Assembly: GCA_002396335.1 (NCBI GenBank)
Contig: DGXN01000015.1
Coordinates: 3,317-14,598, forward strand
Direction of reading: 5' to 3'
From: Bacteroidales bacterium UBA4231
GTDB lineage: Bacteria > Bacteroidota > Bacteroidia > Bacteroidales > UBA932
Length of the DNA: 11,282 bases
Under the pieces are notes generated by a model. The model searched no databases. It saw only the letters and a list, made by a program, of their open reading frames with translations, and was not told the DNA's origin. This document shows, one piece after another, positions 4,803-11,282 of the stretch; positions within the stretch are counted from its first letter, which is position 1, and each line of letters starts with the position of its first letter. The position numbers and the translations under genes were made by a program.

Positions 4803-7673
4803 TTATTCGGCCTCGGCGGTATTGGCGGGTTTCATCACCAGTTCTACGAAGTTGTTCTGGGAGAGGATCTCGTTCAGGGTGTTCTGGATGAGTTCCTTGC
4901 TCAGGGCGTTGACTGCGGCCTCGCGGAGGGCATCGCCGTCCTGGCCGTAGGTGACGTAGTTCTCCAGGCGGTTGAGCCAGTAGTTGTTCTTCTGGCGGTT
5001 CTCGGGGATGTTCTTCTGGAGGTTCAGCTTGGCCATGTTCACTTCTTCGTCGGTGGGACCGTTCTTGGCGAGATCCTGGATGCCGTCTTTGGCCAGCTGG
5101 CGCAGCTTGTCGCAGACGGAGGGACGGCAGTCGAAGTAGACCTGGATGAGTCCCTGCTGGGTGGGACGGCGGCTCAGGCTGCACATGGTGCTGGCGCCGT
5201 AGGTGCCGCCTTCCTCTTCGCGGAGGCTTTCCACATAACGCATGTCAAGGATGTAGGAGATGGCGTCCAGGGCGGCGTCTTTCTCGTAGGAGTAGTCCAC
5301 GTCGGCGCTGTAGACCTGGAGGACGGTGCTCTTCGGGGTCTGCATGTCGACCTCAAAGACATTCTCTACCTGTCCTTTGACGATGTGCTCGTTCGGGTCT
5401 ACCCAGTTGAGGGCTTTCTTGCCCTTGGGCAGGGAGCCGATGTACTTTTCAACAAGCGGCTTGACAGTTTCCACGTTCACGTCACCGACCAGGAAGAAGG
5501 TGGCGCCGGCAGCGTCGGCAAAGAGTTTCTTCCAGTTCTTGGCGACGGTCTCCAGGTTGGCGCGCTTGAGCGTTTCCTCGGAGAGGGCCTGACGGCGGGC
5601 GTTGTTGCCGTAGAGGGTCTTGTACAGTTCCTGCTGCAGCTTGTAGTTGGGCTGGTTCTGCAGGTTCGGGAGGATGGATTCAATCTGGTCGATGCCGTTC
5701 TGCCATTCTTCGGGGTCGAAGCGGGGGTCGGTGAAATACAGGTACACCAGCTGCAGGGCGGTCTCCAGGTCTTTCACGGTGCTGCGGCCGTTGATGCCGT
5801 TTTCCACCGTGGAGAAGTAAGGAGTCACGCTCAGGTTCTTGCCGGTGAGCATCTTGGAGACGGTGGTGCCGGAGAACTGGGAGACACCGCTGTTGTTCTG
5901 GAACAGGCCGAACACATTGCTCTCGAAGGAGGCGATGTCGTCCGTGGAGATGAGGGAGGTACCGCCGTCCTTGACGAGGTTGAAGAGGATCTGGTCCTTG
6001 TTCAGGTCGGTGGGATAGACGATTACCTTGACGCCGTTCTTCAGCGTCCATTCGGTGGCACCGTACAGGGTGTTGCCGGTCTTGGAGATCTTGCTGCCTT
6101 TGAGCTTGGCGGGATCCAGGAAGGATTCGGGGATGTCCTCGCCTTCGGGGGCGGAGATTTCGGAGGCGTTCACCTCATTGATCACCTGGAGCAGCTGCTC
6201 GGCGGTGGGGGTGGCGATGCCTTCCTTTTCAGGACCGTCGTACAGCACGACGAGGTTCTGCATGCCGGGGATGATGCCGGCGGCCGCCTGGCTGATGGCT
6301 GCGCTCGTGAGCTGGCCGAAGAGGGCCTCGACGATTTCCTTTTCATCGGCCGGTTCCAGAATGGGCTCCTTGTCGAAGAAGTGGCTCAGGATGGGACGGA
6401 CGAATTCCGGGTTCTGGCGGGTCTCGGCGCGGTTGGCGCGGCTTTCCATCATGGAGAGATAGTCGGCTTTGGCGCGGCCGAATTCGGCCTCGGTGATGCC
6501 GTAGCGCTGCAGGCGGACAAGTTCCGTGTAGAAGTCGCGGAAGCCGCCGAGGATATTGTCTTCCTTCAGGGTCACATTGCCCATCACGGCGTCGATGTCT
6601 TCATAGATGAGGCTTGATACGCCGAAGCTGCCGCTCAGGTAAGCCGATCCGGGTTTGGAGGTGATGTCGTTGAAGCGCTCGCGCATGACCATGCCGATGA
6701 TGTTCTTCACCAGGTCATTGGCCTGGCCGACGATGGTGCCGTTTGCAATTTCAGGCATGGCGGCGCTGTGCCAGATCACTTCCACGGAAGGATTGGTGGT
6801 CTCCGGGTCCGTGATGATGCCGACGCGGGGTTCCGCATGGTCCGCAATCTGCTGGATGGGCTTTGCGAGCGGATTCTCCTTGGCGGGGATGGCGCCGAAC
6901 AGATCCTTGATCTGGGCCTCGGTGCGGTCGACATCCACATCGCCGACCACGACGACGGCCTGGTTGCCGGGGTGATACCAGGTGTGGTAGAAATCATTCA
7001 GGCTCTCGTATTTGAAAGTCTCCAGGTGCTCCTGAAGGCCGATGAGCGTGCACTGTGCGAGATTGCTCTCCGGGCCGAAGTAGAAGGGGAGCGCGCGCTC
7101 CATCGAACGCCAGGAGGCATTGCGGCGCTGACGGCGCTCTTCGATGATGACACCGCGTTCGGCGTCGATCTCCTTGGGCTCGTTCAGCACGTAGTGGGAG
7201 TAGTCCCGGAGAATCATCAGGCAGCTGTCTACCACGCTTTCGCGCTCTACGGGAATGTTGTTGAGCATGTACTGGGTCTCCTCGAATCCGGTGGAAGCAT
7301 TGATATTCCGGCCGAATTCAGCGCCGATGGAACGGAGGTAATTGAGGATGCCCTTTCCGGGGAAATTCTGGGTTCCGTTGAAGCACATGTGCTCCAGGAA
7401 GTGGGCCAGGCCGTCCTGTTCAGGCTGAATCTCCTGAATGGCGCCGACATTGGTGGCCAGATAGAATTCCGCACGGCCCTTGGGCAGTTCATTGTGGCGG
7501 ATGTAATAGGTGAGACCGTTGTCCAGGGTGCCGGTGCGGACCTGGTCGGAGCTGGGAATCTGCGGCATCTGGGAAAGCATGGCTTCCAACTGCTCGCGGG
7601 AAGGTTGCTGCTGTGCCAGCGCGACGACAGCCGTCAGCGCAAGGGCACTCAGAGTAAGAAAGATTCTCTTCAT
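4803..7673 (-). CDS. Exported M16 zinc peptidase, PqqL-like
   Basis: A 956-residue two-half zinc metallopeptidase of the M16 (pitrilysin) family, resembling E. coli PqqL in size and layout. A Sec signal peptide (MKRIFLTLSALALTAVVALA, probable cleavage ALA-QQ) places it in the periplasm or outside; no lipobox cysteine is present. The N-terminal half has the inverted zinc motif HFLEH (His91, catalytic Glu94, His95) and the third ligand Glu172 in AERGVIIEE. The C-terminal half starts near residue 543 (LKNGVKVIV), lacks HxxEH as expected for the inactive half, and keeps the substrate-binding Arg818 and Tyr825 in LREEEGGTYG. All catalytic residues are intact, so it should be active on peptides or small unfolded proteins; the natural substrate is unknown. 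The ATG at 7671-7673 fits the signal peptide. It is a single-gene unit with its own promoter and terminator, divergent from the LysR-like gene. Confidence 0.94.
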   Translation of the reverse strand: MKRIFLTLSALALTAVVALAQQQPSREQLEAMLSQMPQIPSSDQVRTGTLDNGLTYYIRHNELPKGRAEFYLATNVGAIQEIQPEQDGLAHFLEHMCFNGTQNFPGKGILNYLRSIGAEFGRNINASTGFEETQYMLNNIPVERESVVDSCLMILRDYSHYVLNEPKEIDAERGVIIEERRQRRNASWRSMERALPFYFGPESNLAQCTLIGLQEHLETFKYESLNDFYHTWYHPGNQAVVVVGDVDVDRTEAQIKDLFGAIPAKENPLAKPIQQIADHAEPRVGIITDPETTNPSVEVIWHSAAMPEIANGTIVGQANDLVKNIIGMVMRERFNDITSKPGSAYLSGSFGVSSLIYEDIDAVMGNVTLKEDNILGGFRDFYTELVRLQRYGITEAEFGRAKADYLSMMESRANRAETRQNPEFVRPILSHFFDKEPILEPADEKEIVEALFGQLTSAAISQAAAGIIPGMQNLVVLYDGPEKEGIATPTAEQLLQVINEVNASEISAPEGEDIPESFLDPAKLKGSKISKTGNTLYGATEWTLKNGVKVIVYPTDLNKDQILFNLVKDGGTSLISTDDIASFESNVFGLFQNNSGVSQFSGTTVSKMLTGKNLSVTPYFSTVENGINGRSTVKDLETALQLVYLYFTDPRFDPEEWQNGIDQIESILPNLQNQPNYKLQQELYKTLYGNNARRQALSEETLKRANLETVAKNWKKLFADAAGATFFLVGDVNVETVKPLVEKYIGSLPKGKKALNWVDPNEHIVKGQVENVFEVDMQTPKSTVLQVYSADVDYSYEKDAALDAISYILDMRYVESLREEEGGTYGASTMCSLSRRPTQQGLIQVYFDCRPSVCDKLRQLAKDGIQDLAKNGPTDEEVNMAKLNLQKNIPENRQKNNYWLNRLENYVTYGQDGDALREAAVNALSKELIQNTLNEILSQNNFVELVMKPANTAEAE

Positions 7674-7702
7674 ATTGATAATTATAAAGGTTAATCTATT
7701 TG

Positions 7703-7733
7703 CAAAACTAATACTTCTTTTTGGGAAATGCAA
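7703..7733 (-). promoter_or_regulatory. M16 peptidase promoter
   Basis: On the minus strand CTTG (TTG at 7733-7731), a 20-base spacer and TAGTTTTG (7710-7703) match the Bacteroidota consensus. The leader to the ATG at 7673 would be about 23-25 bases, AT-rich and without a Shine-Dalgarno. Confidence 0.65.
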
Positions 7734-7767
7734 GAAACTGTAACAAAAAATTTATTGTATTTCGATA

Positions 7768-7787
7768 ATTATACCTTGAATTATAAT
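7768..7787. repeat. Short inverted repeat between divergent promoters
   Basis: ATTATA (7768-7773) and TATAAT (7782-7787) are perfect inverted arms around CCTTGAAT. It lies just upstream of the LysR-like gene's -33 element and behind the M16 promoter, where an autoregulatory LysR-type site could sit. The region is very AT-rich, so chance occurrence is quite possible. Confidence 0.3.
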
Positions 7788-7792
7788 AATTG

Positions 7793-7823
7793 TTGCTTTT
7801 TCCCTTAATTTCGACCATCTTTG
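7793..7823 (+). promoter_or_regulatory. Promoter of the LysR-like gene
   Basis: TTG (7793-7795), a 20-base spacer and CATCTTTG (7816-7823), one mismatch from TAnnTTTG. The predicted start near 7830 leaves a leader of about 16 bases before the ATG at 7846. Confidence 0.55.
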
Positions 7824-7845
7824 TATGCAAAAATGAGGCTATACC

Positions 7846-8112
7846 ATGTTGTCAGACCCGCGAATTGAATCCTTTCTCACCGTCGTCCGGAAAGGCAGTT
7901 TTACGGCGGCCGCCAGGGAGCTGGGGCTCACCCAGCCGGCCGTGAGCCATCAGATTTCCCGGCTGGAAGAGCAGCTGGGTTTTTCCCTTTTCGAGCGGAC
8001 CCCGGTACTGAAACTCACCAAGACAGGGGAACTGTTCCTGGCCTACGCCCGCCGGATCCAGGATGCCTACGACCTCGCGAACGACGCCTTCACCTCCGTG
8101 TTCAGTAAATAA
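7846..8112 (+). CDS. Stand-alone LysR-type DNA-binding domain protein
   Basis: An 88-residue protein made only of the LysR-type winged helix-turn-helix. Residues 5-60 carry the diagnostic pattern: F10 ... GSFTAAARELGLTQPAVSHQ (17-36), IxxLExxLGxxLFER (37-51) and LTKTGE (57-62). The remainder (about 61-88) corresponds to the start of the linker helix that dimerises full-length LysR proteins. The effector-binding domain, some 200 residues in ordinary members of about 300, is absent. There is no room for it: a terminator follows the stop directly and the convergent oxidoreductase gene ends 54 bases further on. The domain is undamaged and has its own promoter and terminator, so it looks like a working short regulator rather than a decaying fragment, though an old truncation is possible. 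Candidate targets are its own promoter, the divergent M16 gene, or genes elsewhere. ModE-like HTH proteins are a related alternative description. Confidence 0.88.
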   Translation: MLSDPRIESFLTVVRKGSFTAAARELGLTQPAVSHQISRLEEQLGFSLFERTPVLKLTKTGELFLAYARRIQDAYDLANDAFTSVFSK

Positions 8113-8150
8113 AAAAAACGGTCAGGAAGCAACTCCTGACCGTTTTTCTT
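8111..8150. terminator. Bidirectional intrinsic terminator (LysR-like / oxidoreductase)
   Basis: A nine-pair perfect stem, CGGTCAGGA (8119-8127) with TCCTGACCG (8134-8142), and a six-base AGCAAC loop. It is preceded by eight A and followed by TTTTTCTT, so it serves both convergent genes. The A-run begins one base inside the LysR-like stop codon. Confidence 0.93.
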
Positions 8151-8165
8151 TGGTTCCCGGACGGA

Positions 8166-11100
8166 TTATTTACCGGCCAGGCGCTTGTAGGTGTTCAGAC
8201 GCACCTTGGCGAATTCCTCGGTCTTGGAGAGGAGCTCGTCGGCGCTTTCGGGGAACATCTTGTACAGGGATGCGAAACGCACCTCGCCCTTCAGGAAGTC
8301 CTGGAACTTGGTCCAGTCGGGTTCCTTGCTGTCCAGGGTGAACGGATTCTTGTCCGTGCCCTCGAGAGCCGGGTTGTAGCGGTACAGGTGCCAGTATCCG
8401 CATTCGACAGCCAGCTTCTCTTCCTTCTGGCTCAGGCCCATGCCGGCCTTCAGGCCATGGTTGATACAAGGGCTGTAGGCGATGATCAGGGACGGGCCGT
8501 CGTAAGCCTCGGCTTCCTTGATGGCGTTGAAGAACTGCACCGGGGAGGCGCCCATAGCCACCTGGGCCACATAGACGTAGCCGTAGCTGATGGCCATCAT
8601 GCCCAGATCCTTTTTGCGGATCTTCTTGCCGGAGGCGGCGAACTTGGCGATGGCGCCCACGGGAGTGGCCTTGGAGCTCTGGCCGCCGGTGTTGGAATAC
8701 ACCTCGGTGTCCAGAACCAGGACATTCACGTTCTCACCGCTGGCCAGCACGTGGTCCAGACCGCCGAAGCCGATGTCGTAGGAGGCACCGTCGCCGCCGA
8801 AGATCCACTGGCTGCGGGCCGGGATGAAGTGCTGGTATTCAACCAGTTTCTTGCAGGCTTCGCAGTCGCAGTCCTTGGCCAGCGGGACAATCTTGTCGGC
8901 CACTTCGCGGGTGACGGCGGCATCCTTGGGAGCTTCCAGCCACTTGGCGGCGAGGGCTTTGATGTCCTGGCTGCAGCATTCACATTCGAGGGCTTTCTTC
9001 ATGGCGCCGGCCACGGTTTCACGGGTGCGGTCGGAACCGAGTTTCATGCCCAGACCGAATTCGCAGAAGTCCTCGAACAGGGAGTTGGCCCATGCGGGAC
9101 CGTGACCTGCGGCATTGGTGCAGTACGGGCTGGCCGGGAAGGAAGCGCCGTAGATGGAGGAGCAGCCGGTGGCGTTCGCGATCATCATGTGGTCGCCGAA
9201 CAGCTGGGTGATGGTCTTGATATTCGGGGTTTCACCGCAGCCTGCGCAGGCGCCGGAGAACTCGAACAGAGGCTGTGCGAACTGGCTGTTCTTCATGTTG
9301 GCCTTCTTGTCTACATACTCCTTGTAGCCGACATACTTGTTCAGGTAGTCGAAGGCTGCCTGGTCTTCCTTGTCGTTGATGTACGGAACCATCTTGAGAG
9401 CCTTTTCGGGTTTGGACAGGCACACATCCACGCAGTTGCCGCAACCGGTGCAGTCGTCCACGGAGATGGCGATGGTGTACTTGTAGTCCTTGAGGTTGGC
9501 CTTGCCCTGGGCGAGTTTCACGCCGGCGGGAACCTTGGCGGCCTCTTCTTCGGTCAGCAGGAACGGGCGGATGGCGGCGTGCGGGCATACGAAGGCGCAG
9601 GTGTTGCACTGGATACACTTTTCAGCGTCCCAGGTGGGAACGTTCACGGCGACGCCGCGCTTCTCGTAGGCGGCGGTGCCGGCCGGCATGGTACCGTCGG
9701 CATAAGGCATGAAGGCGCTCACGGGCAGGGTGTCGCCGGCCTGGGCGTTCACGATGTCGGCGATATCCTTGACGAAGGCGGGAGCCAGACGGTCCTTGTT
9801 CGGATTCTCGAACTTGGCGGTGAGGTTGGCCCATTCGGCGGGGACGTGGAGTTCGGTGTATTCACCGCCGCGGTCGACGGCTGCGTAGTTCATGTTCACC
9901 ACATTCTCACCCTTCTTGCCGTAGGACTTCACGATGGCGTCCTTCATGTACTTGACGGCATCCTCGTAGGGGATGATGCCGGTGATCTTGAAGAAGGCGC
10001 TCTGCAGGATGGTGTTGGTGCGGTTGCCCAGGCCGATCTCGGCGGCAATCTTGGTGGCGTTGATGATATACACCTTGATGTGCTTGCGGCCGATGATGGC
10101 TTTCACGTTGTCGGGGATGTTCTGGATGGTCTCCTGCTCATCCCAGAGGCTGTTCAGGAGGAGGGTGCCGCCTTCCTTGATGCCCTTCAGGACATCGTAT
10201 TTCTTCAGGTAGGAAGGAACGTGGCAGGCGACGAAGTCGGGCGTGTTCACCAGATACGGGGCCTTGATGGGCTGCTGGCCGAAGCGCAGGTGCGAGCAGG
10301 TGTAACCGCCGGATTTCTTGGAGTCGTAGTCGAAGTAGGCCTGGCTGTAGAGGTCGGTGTGGGAGCCGATGATCTTGATGGTGTTCTTGTTGGCACCGAC
10401 GGTACCGTCAGAACCCAGACCGTAGAATTTGCACTCGGTGGTACCGGGCTTCACGATGGAGACTTCGCTCTTGATGGGCAGGCTCTTGAAGGTGACATCG
10501 TCCACGATGCCGATGGTGAAGTCGGCCTTGGGCTCCTTCATGTCCAGGTTGTCGTACACGGCGACGATCTGGGCGGGCGTAGTGTCCTTGGAGGACAGAC
10601 CGTAGCGGCCGCCGATGATCAGGACATTGTCCTTGCCCTGGAAGAGGGCCTTCACGTCCGTGTAGAGCGGTTCACCCACGGCGCCGGGCTCCTTGGTGCG
10701 GTCCAGGACGGCGATGCGGCGGACGCTCTTCGGGAGCACGCTGAAGAAGTATTTCTCGCTGAAGGGACGGTACAGGTGGACGGTGATGAGACCGTACTTG
10801 CGGCCGCGGCTGGCGAGGTAGTCGATGGTTTCCTTGATGGTCTCGGTGACGGAACCCATGGCGACGATGATGTTCTCGGCGGTGGGGTCTCCGTAGTACT
10901 CGAAGGGACGGTAGCTGCGGCCGGTGAGTTCGGAGATTTCACCCATGTAGCGGGCTACGATGTCGGGGACGGCTTCGTAAGCCTGGTTGCGGGTCTCGAC
11001 GGCCTGGAAGTACACGTCACCGTTCTGGGCGGTACCGCGGGTGACGGGGGCGTCCGGGTTCAGGGCACGCTCACGGAAGCGGGCGAGCGCCTTTTCGGAG

Positions 11101-11282
11101 ACCATGCTGCGGAGGGCGTCCTCGTCCAGGGCTTCAATCTTCTGGATTTCGTGCGAGGTGCGGAAACCGTCGAAGAAGTGCAGGAACGGGATGCTGCTCT
11201 TGATGGTGGAAAGGTGGGCGACGGCGGCCAGGTCCTGGGCTTCCTGGACGGATCCGGAAGCGAGCATGGCAAAGCCGGTCTG
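8166..11282 (-). CDS. nifJ: Pyruvate:ferredoxin (flavodoxin) oxidoreductase, 5' end missing
   Basis: Single-chain PFOR: oxidises pyruvate with CoA to acetyl-CoA and CO2, reducing ferredoxin, in the cytoplasm of anaerobes. The C-terminal 1038 residues are visible; about 140 of the usual ~1180 lie beyond the right edge, including much of domain I. Visible in order: the end of domain I (FFDGFRTSHE), domain II (MGSVTET, LYRPFSEKYF), the gamma domain (GLGSDGTVGANKNT), the linker domain, and a two-cluster ferredoxin domain. Cluster motifs are CIQCNTCAFVCP (bases 9617-9582) and CTGCGNCVDVC (9452-9420; the usual following Pro is Leu). The TPP domain then carries the proximal-cluster CAGC, the TPP signature GDGASYDIG...NTGGQ (about 8805-8680) and the last cysteine in SPCINHG. 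All visible cofactor residues are present. Unusually, the segment before the TPP signature carries extra cysteines (CECC and CDCEAC). The likely acceptor is a small ferredoxin such as that at 3862-4035. Confidence 0.97.
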   Translation of the reverse strand, partial: QTGFAMLASGSVQEAQDLAAVAHLSTIKSSIPFLHFFDGFRTSHEIQKIEALDEDALRSMVSEKALARFRERALNPDAPVTRGTAQNGDVYFQAVETRNQAYEAVPDIVARYMGEISELTGRSYRPFEYYGDPTAENIIVAMGSVTETIKETIDYLASRGRKYGLITVHLYRPFSEKYFFSVLPKSVRRIAVLDRTKEPGAVGEPLYTDVKALFQGKDNVLIIGGRYGLSSKDTTPAQIVAVYDNLDMKEPKADFTIGIVDDVTFKSLPIKSEVSIVKPGTTECKFYGLGSDGTVGANKNTIKIIGSHTDLYSQAYFDYDSKKSGGYTCSHLRFGQQPIKAPYLVNTPDFVACHVPSYLKKYDVLKGIKEGGTLLLNSLWDEQETIQNIPDNVKAIIGRKHIKVYIINATKIAAEIGLGNRTNTILQSAFFKITGIIPYEDAVKYMKDAIVKSYGKKGENVVNMNYAAVDRGGEYTELHVPAEWANLTAKFENPNKDRLAPAFVKDIADIVNAQAGDTLPVSAFMPYADGTMPAGTAAYEKRGVAVNVPTWDAEKCIQCNTCAFVCPHAAIRPFLLTEEEAAKVPAGVKLAQGKANLKDYKYTIAISVDDCTGCGNCVDVCLSKPEKALKMVPYINDKEDQAAFDYLNKYVGYKEYVDKKANMKNSQFAQPLFEFSGACAGCGETPNIKTITQLFGDHMMIANATGCSSIYGASFPASPYCTNAAGHGPAWANSLFEDFCEFGLGMKLGSDRTRETVAGAMKKALECECCSQDIKALAAKWLEAPKDAAVTREVADKIVPLAKDCDCEACKKLVEYQHFIPARSQWIFGGDGASYDIGFGGLDHVLASGENVNVLVLDTEVYSNTGGQSSKATPVGAIAKFAASGKKIRKKDLGMMAISYGYVYVAQVAMGASPVQFFNAIKEAEAYDGPSLIIAYSPCINHGLKAGMGLSQKEEKLAVECGYWHLYRYNPALEGTDKNPFTLDSKEPDWTKFQDFLKGEVRFASLYKMFPESADELLSKTEEFAKVRLNTYKRLAGK

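Noticed and set aside
5385..7694. Long plus-strand open frames (5385-6617 and 6768-7694) antisense to the M16 peptidase
   Set aside because: They mirror a peptidase gene with intact zinc and substrate-binding residues, and have the same compositional artefact as the other antisense frames.
7674..7733. Upstream TTG start extending the M16 peptidase by 20 residues
   Set aside because: The extension would bury the signal peptide and would begin within the promoter itself; the ATG at 7671-7673 gives a clean Sec signal.

Overview
The window looks like ordinary chromosome from an anaerobic Bacteroidales-type member of the Bacteroidota. Three things point there. Genes are preceded by the TTTG-N19-21-TAnnTTTG promoter pattern of that phylum, usually with a TAACTTTG or TAGTTTTG core and no clear Shine-Dalgarno. 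The ParE, DUF1573 and PqqL-type M16 proteins read like Bacteroidota family members. A full-length-type pyruvate:ferredoxin oxidoreductase and a small 2[4Fe-4S] ferredoxin indicate anaerobic metabolism. Coding DNA is GC-rich at third positions and intergenic DNA is AT-rich, which opens long meaningless frames antisense to the real genes. The genus cannot be fixed from this.

Layout. 1-1518 (-): topoisomerase IV subunit B (parE), cut by the left edge. 1542-1604: two back-to-back divergent promoters. 1640-2584 (+): lipoprotein of unknown function with an internal duplication, ending 2 bp from the end of the convergent gene. 2587-3765 (-): secreted or lipid-anchored DUF1573 protein. 3771-3819: overlapping divergent promoters. 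3862-4035 (+): 57-residue 2[4Fe-4S] ferredoxin, followed by a strong bidirectional terminator. 4101-4469 (-): YccF inner-membrane protein. 4470-4802: a gap holding a candidate small membrane protein or small RNA with its own promoter core and terminator. 4803-7673 (-): exported PqqL-like M16 zinc peptidase. 7703-7823: divergent promoters with an inverted repeat between them. 7846-8112 (+): stand-alone LysR-type DNA-binding domain. 8119-8147: bidirectional terminator. 8166-11282 (-): pyruvate:ferredoxin oxidoreductase, cut by the right edge.

How the genes relate. Nearly every gene is its own transcription unit, with alternating orientation, so operon logic says little about shared function. 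The one plausible metabolic pairing is the oxidoreductase, which reduces ferredoxin while turning pyruvate into acetyl-CoA, and the small ferredoxin about 4 kb away. Three proteins (the lipoprotein, the DUF1573 protein and the M16 peptidase) are exported.

I do not see a defence system, mobile element, CRISPR array or biosynthetic cluster. The most interesting items are small: the candidate unit at 4619-4790, the LysR protein reduced to its DNA-binding domain, extra cysteines in the oxidoreductase, and a DUF1573 promoter that would give a nearly leaderless mRNA.
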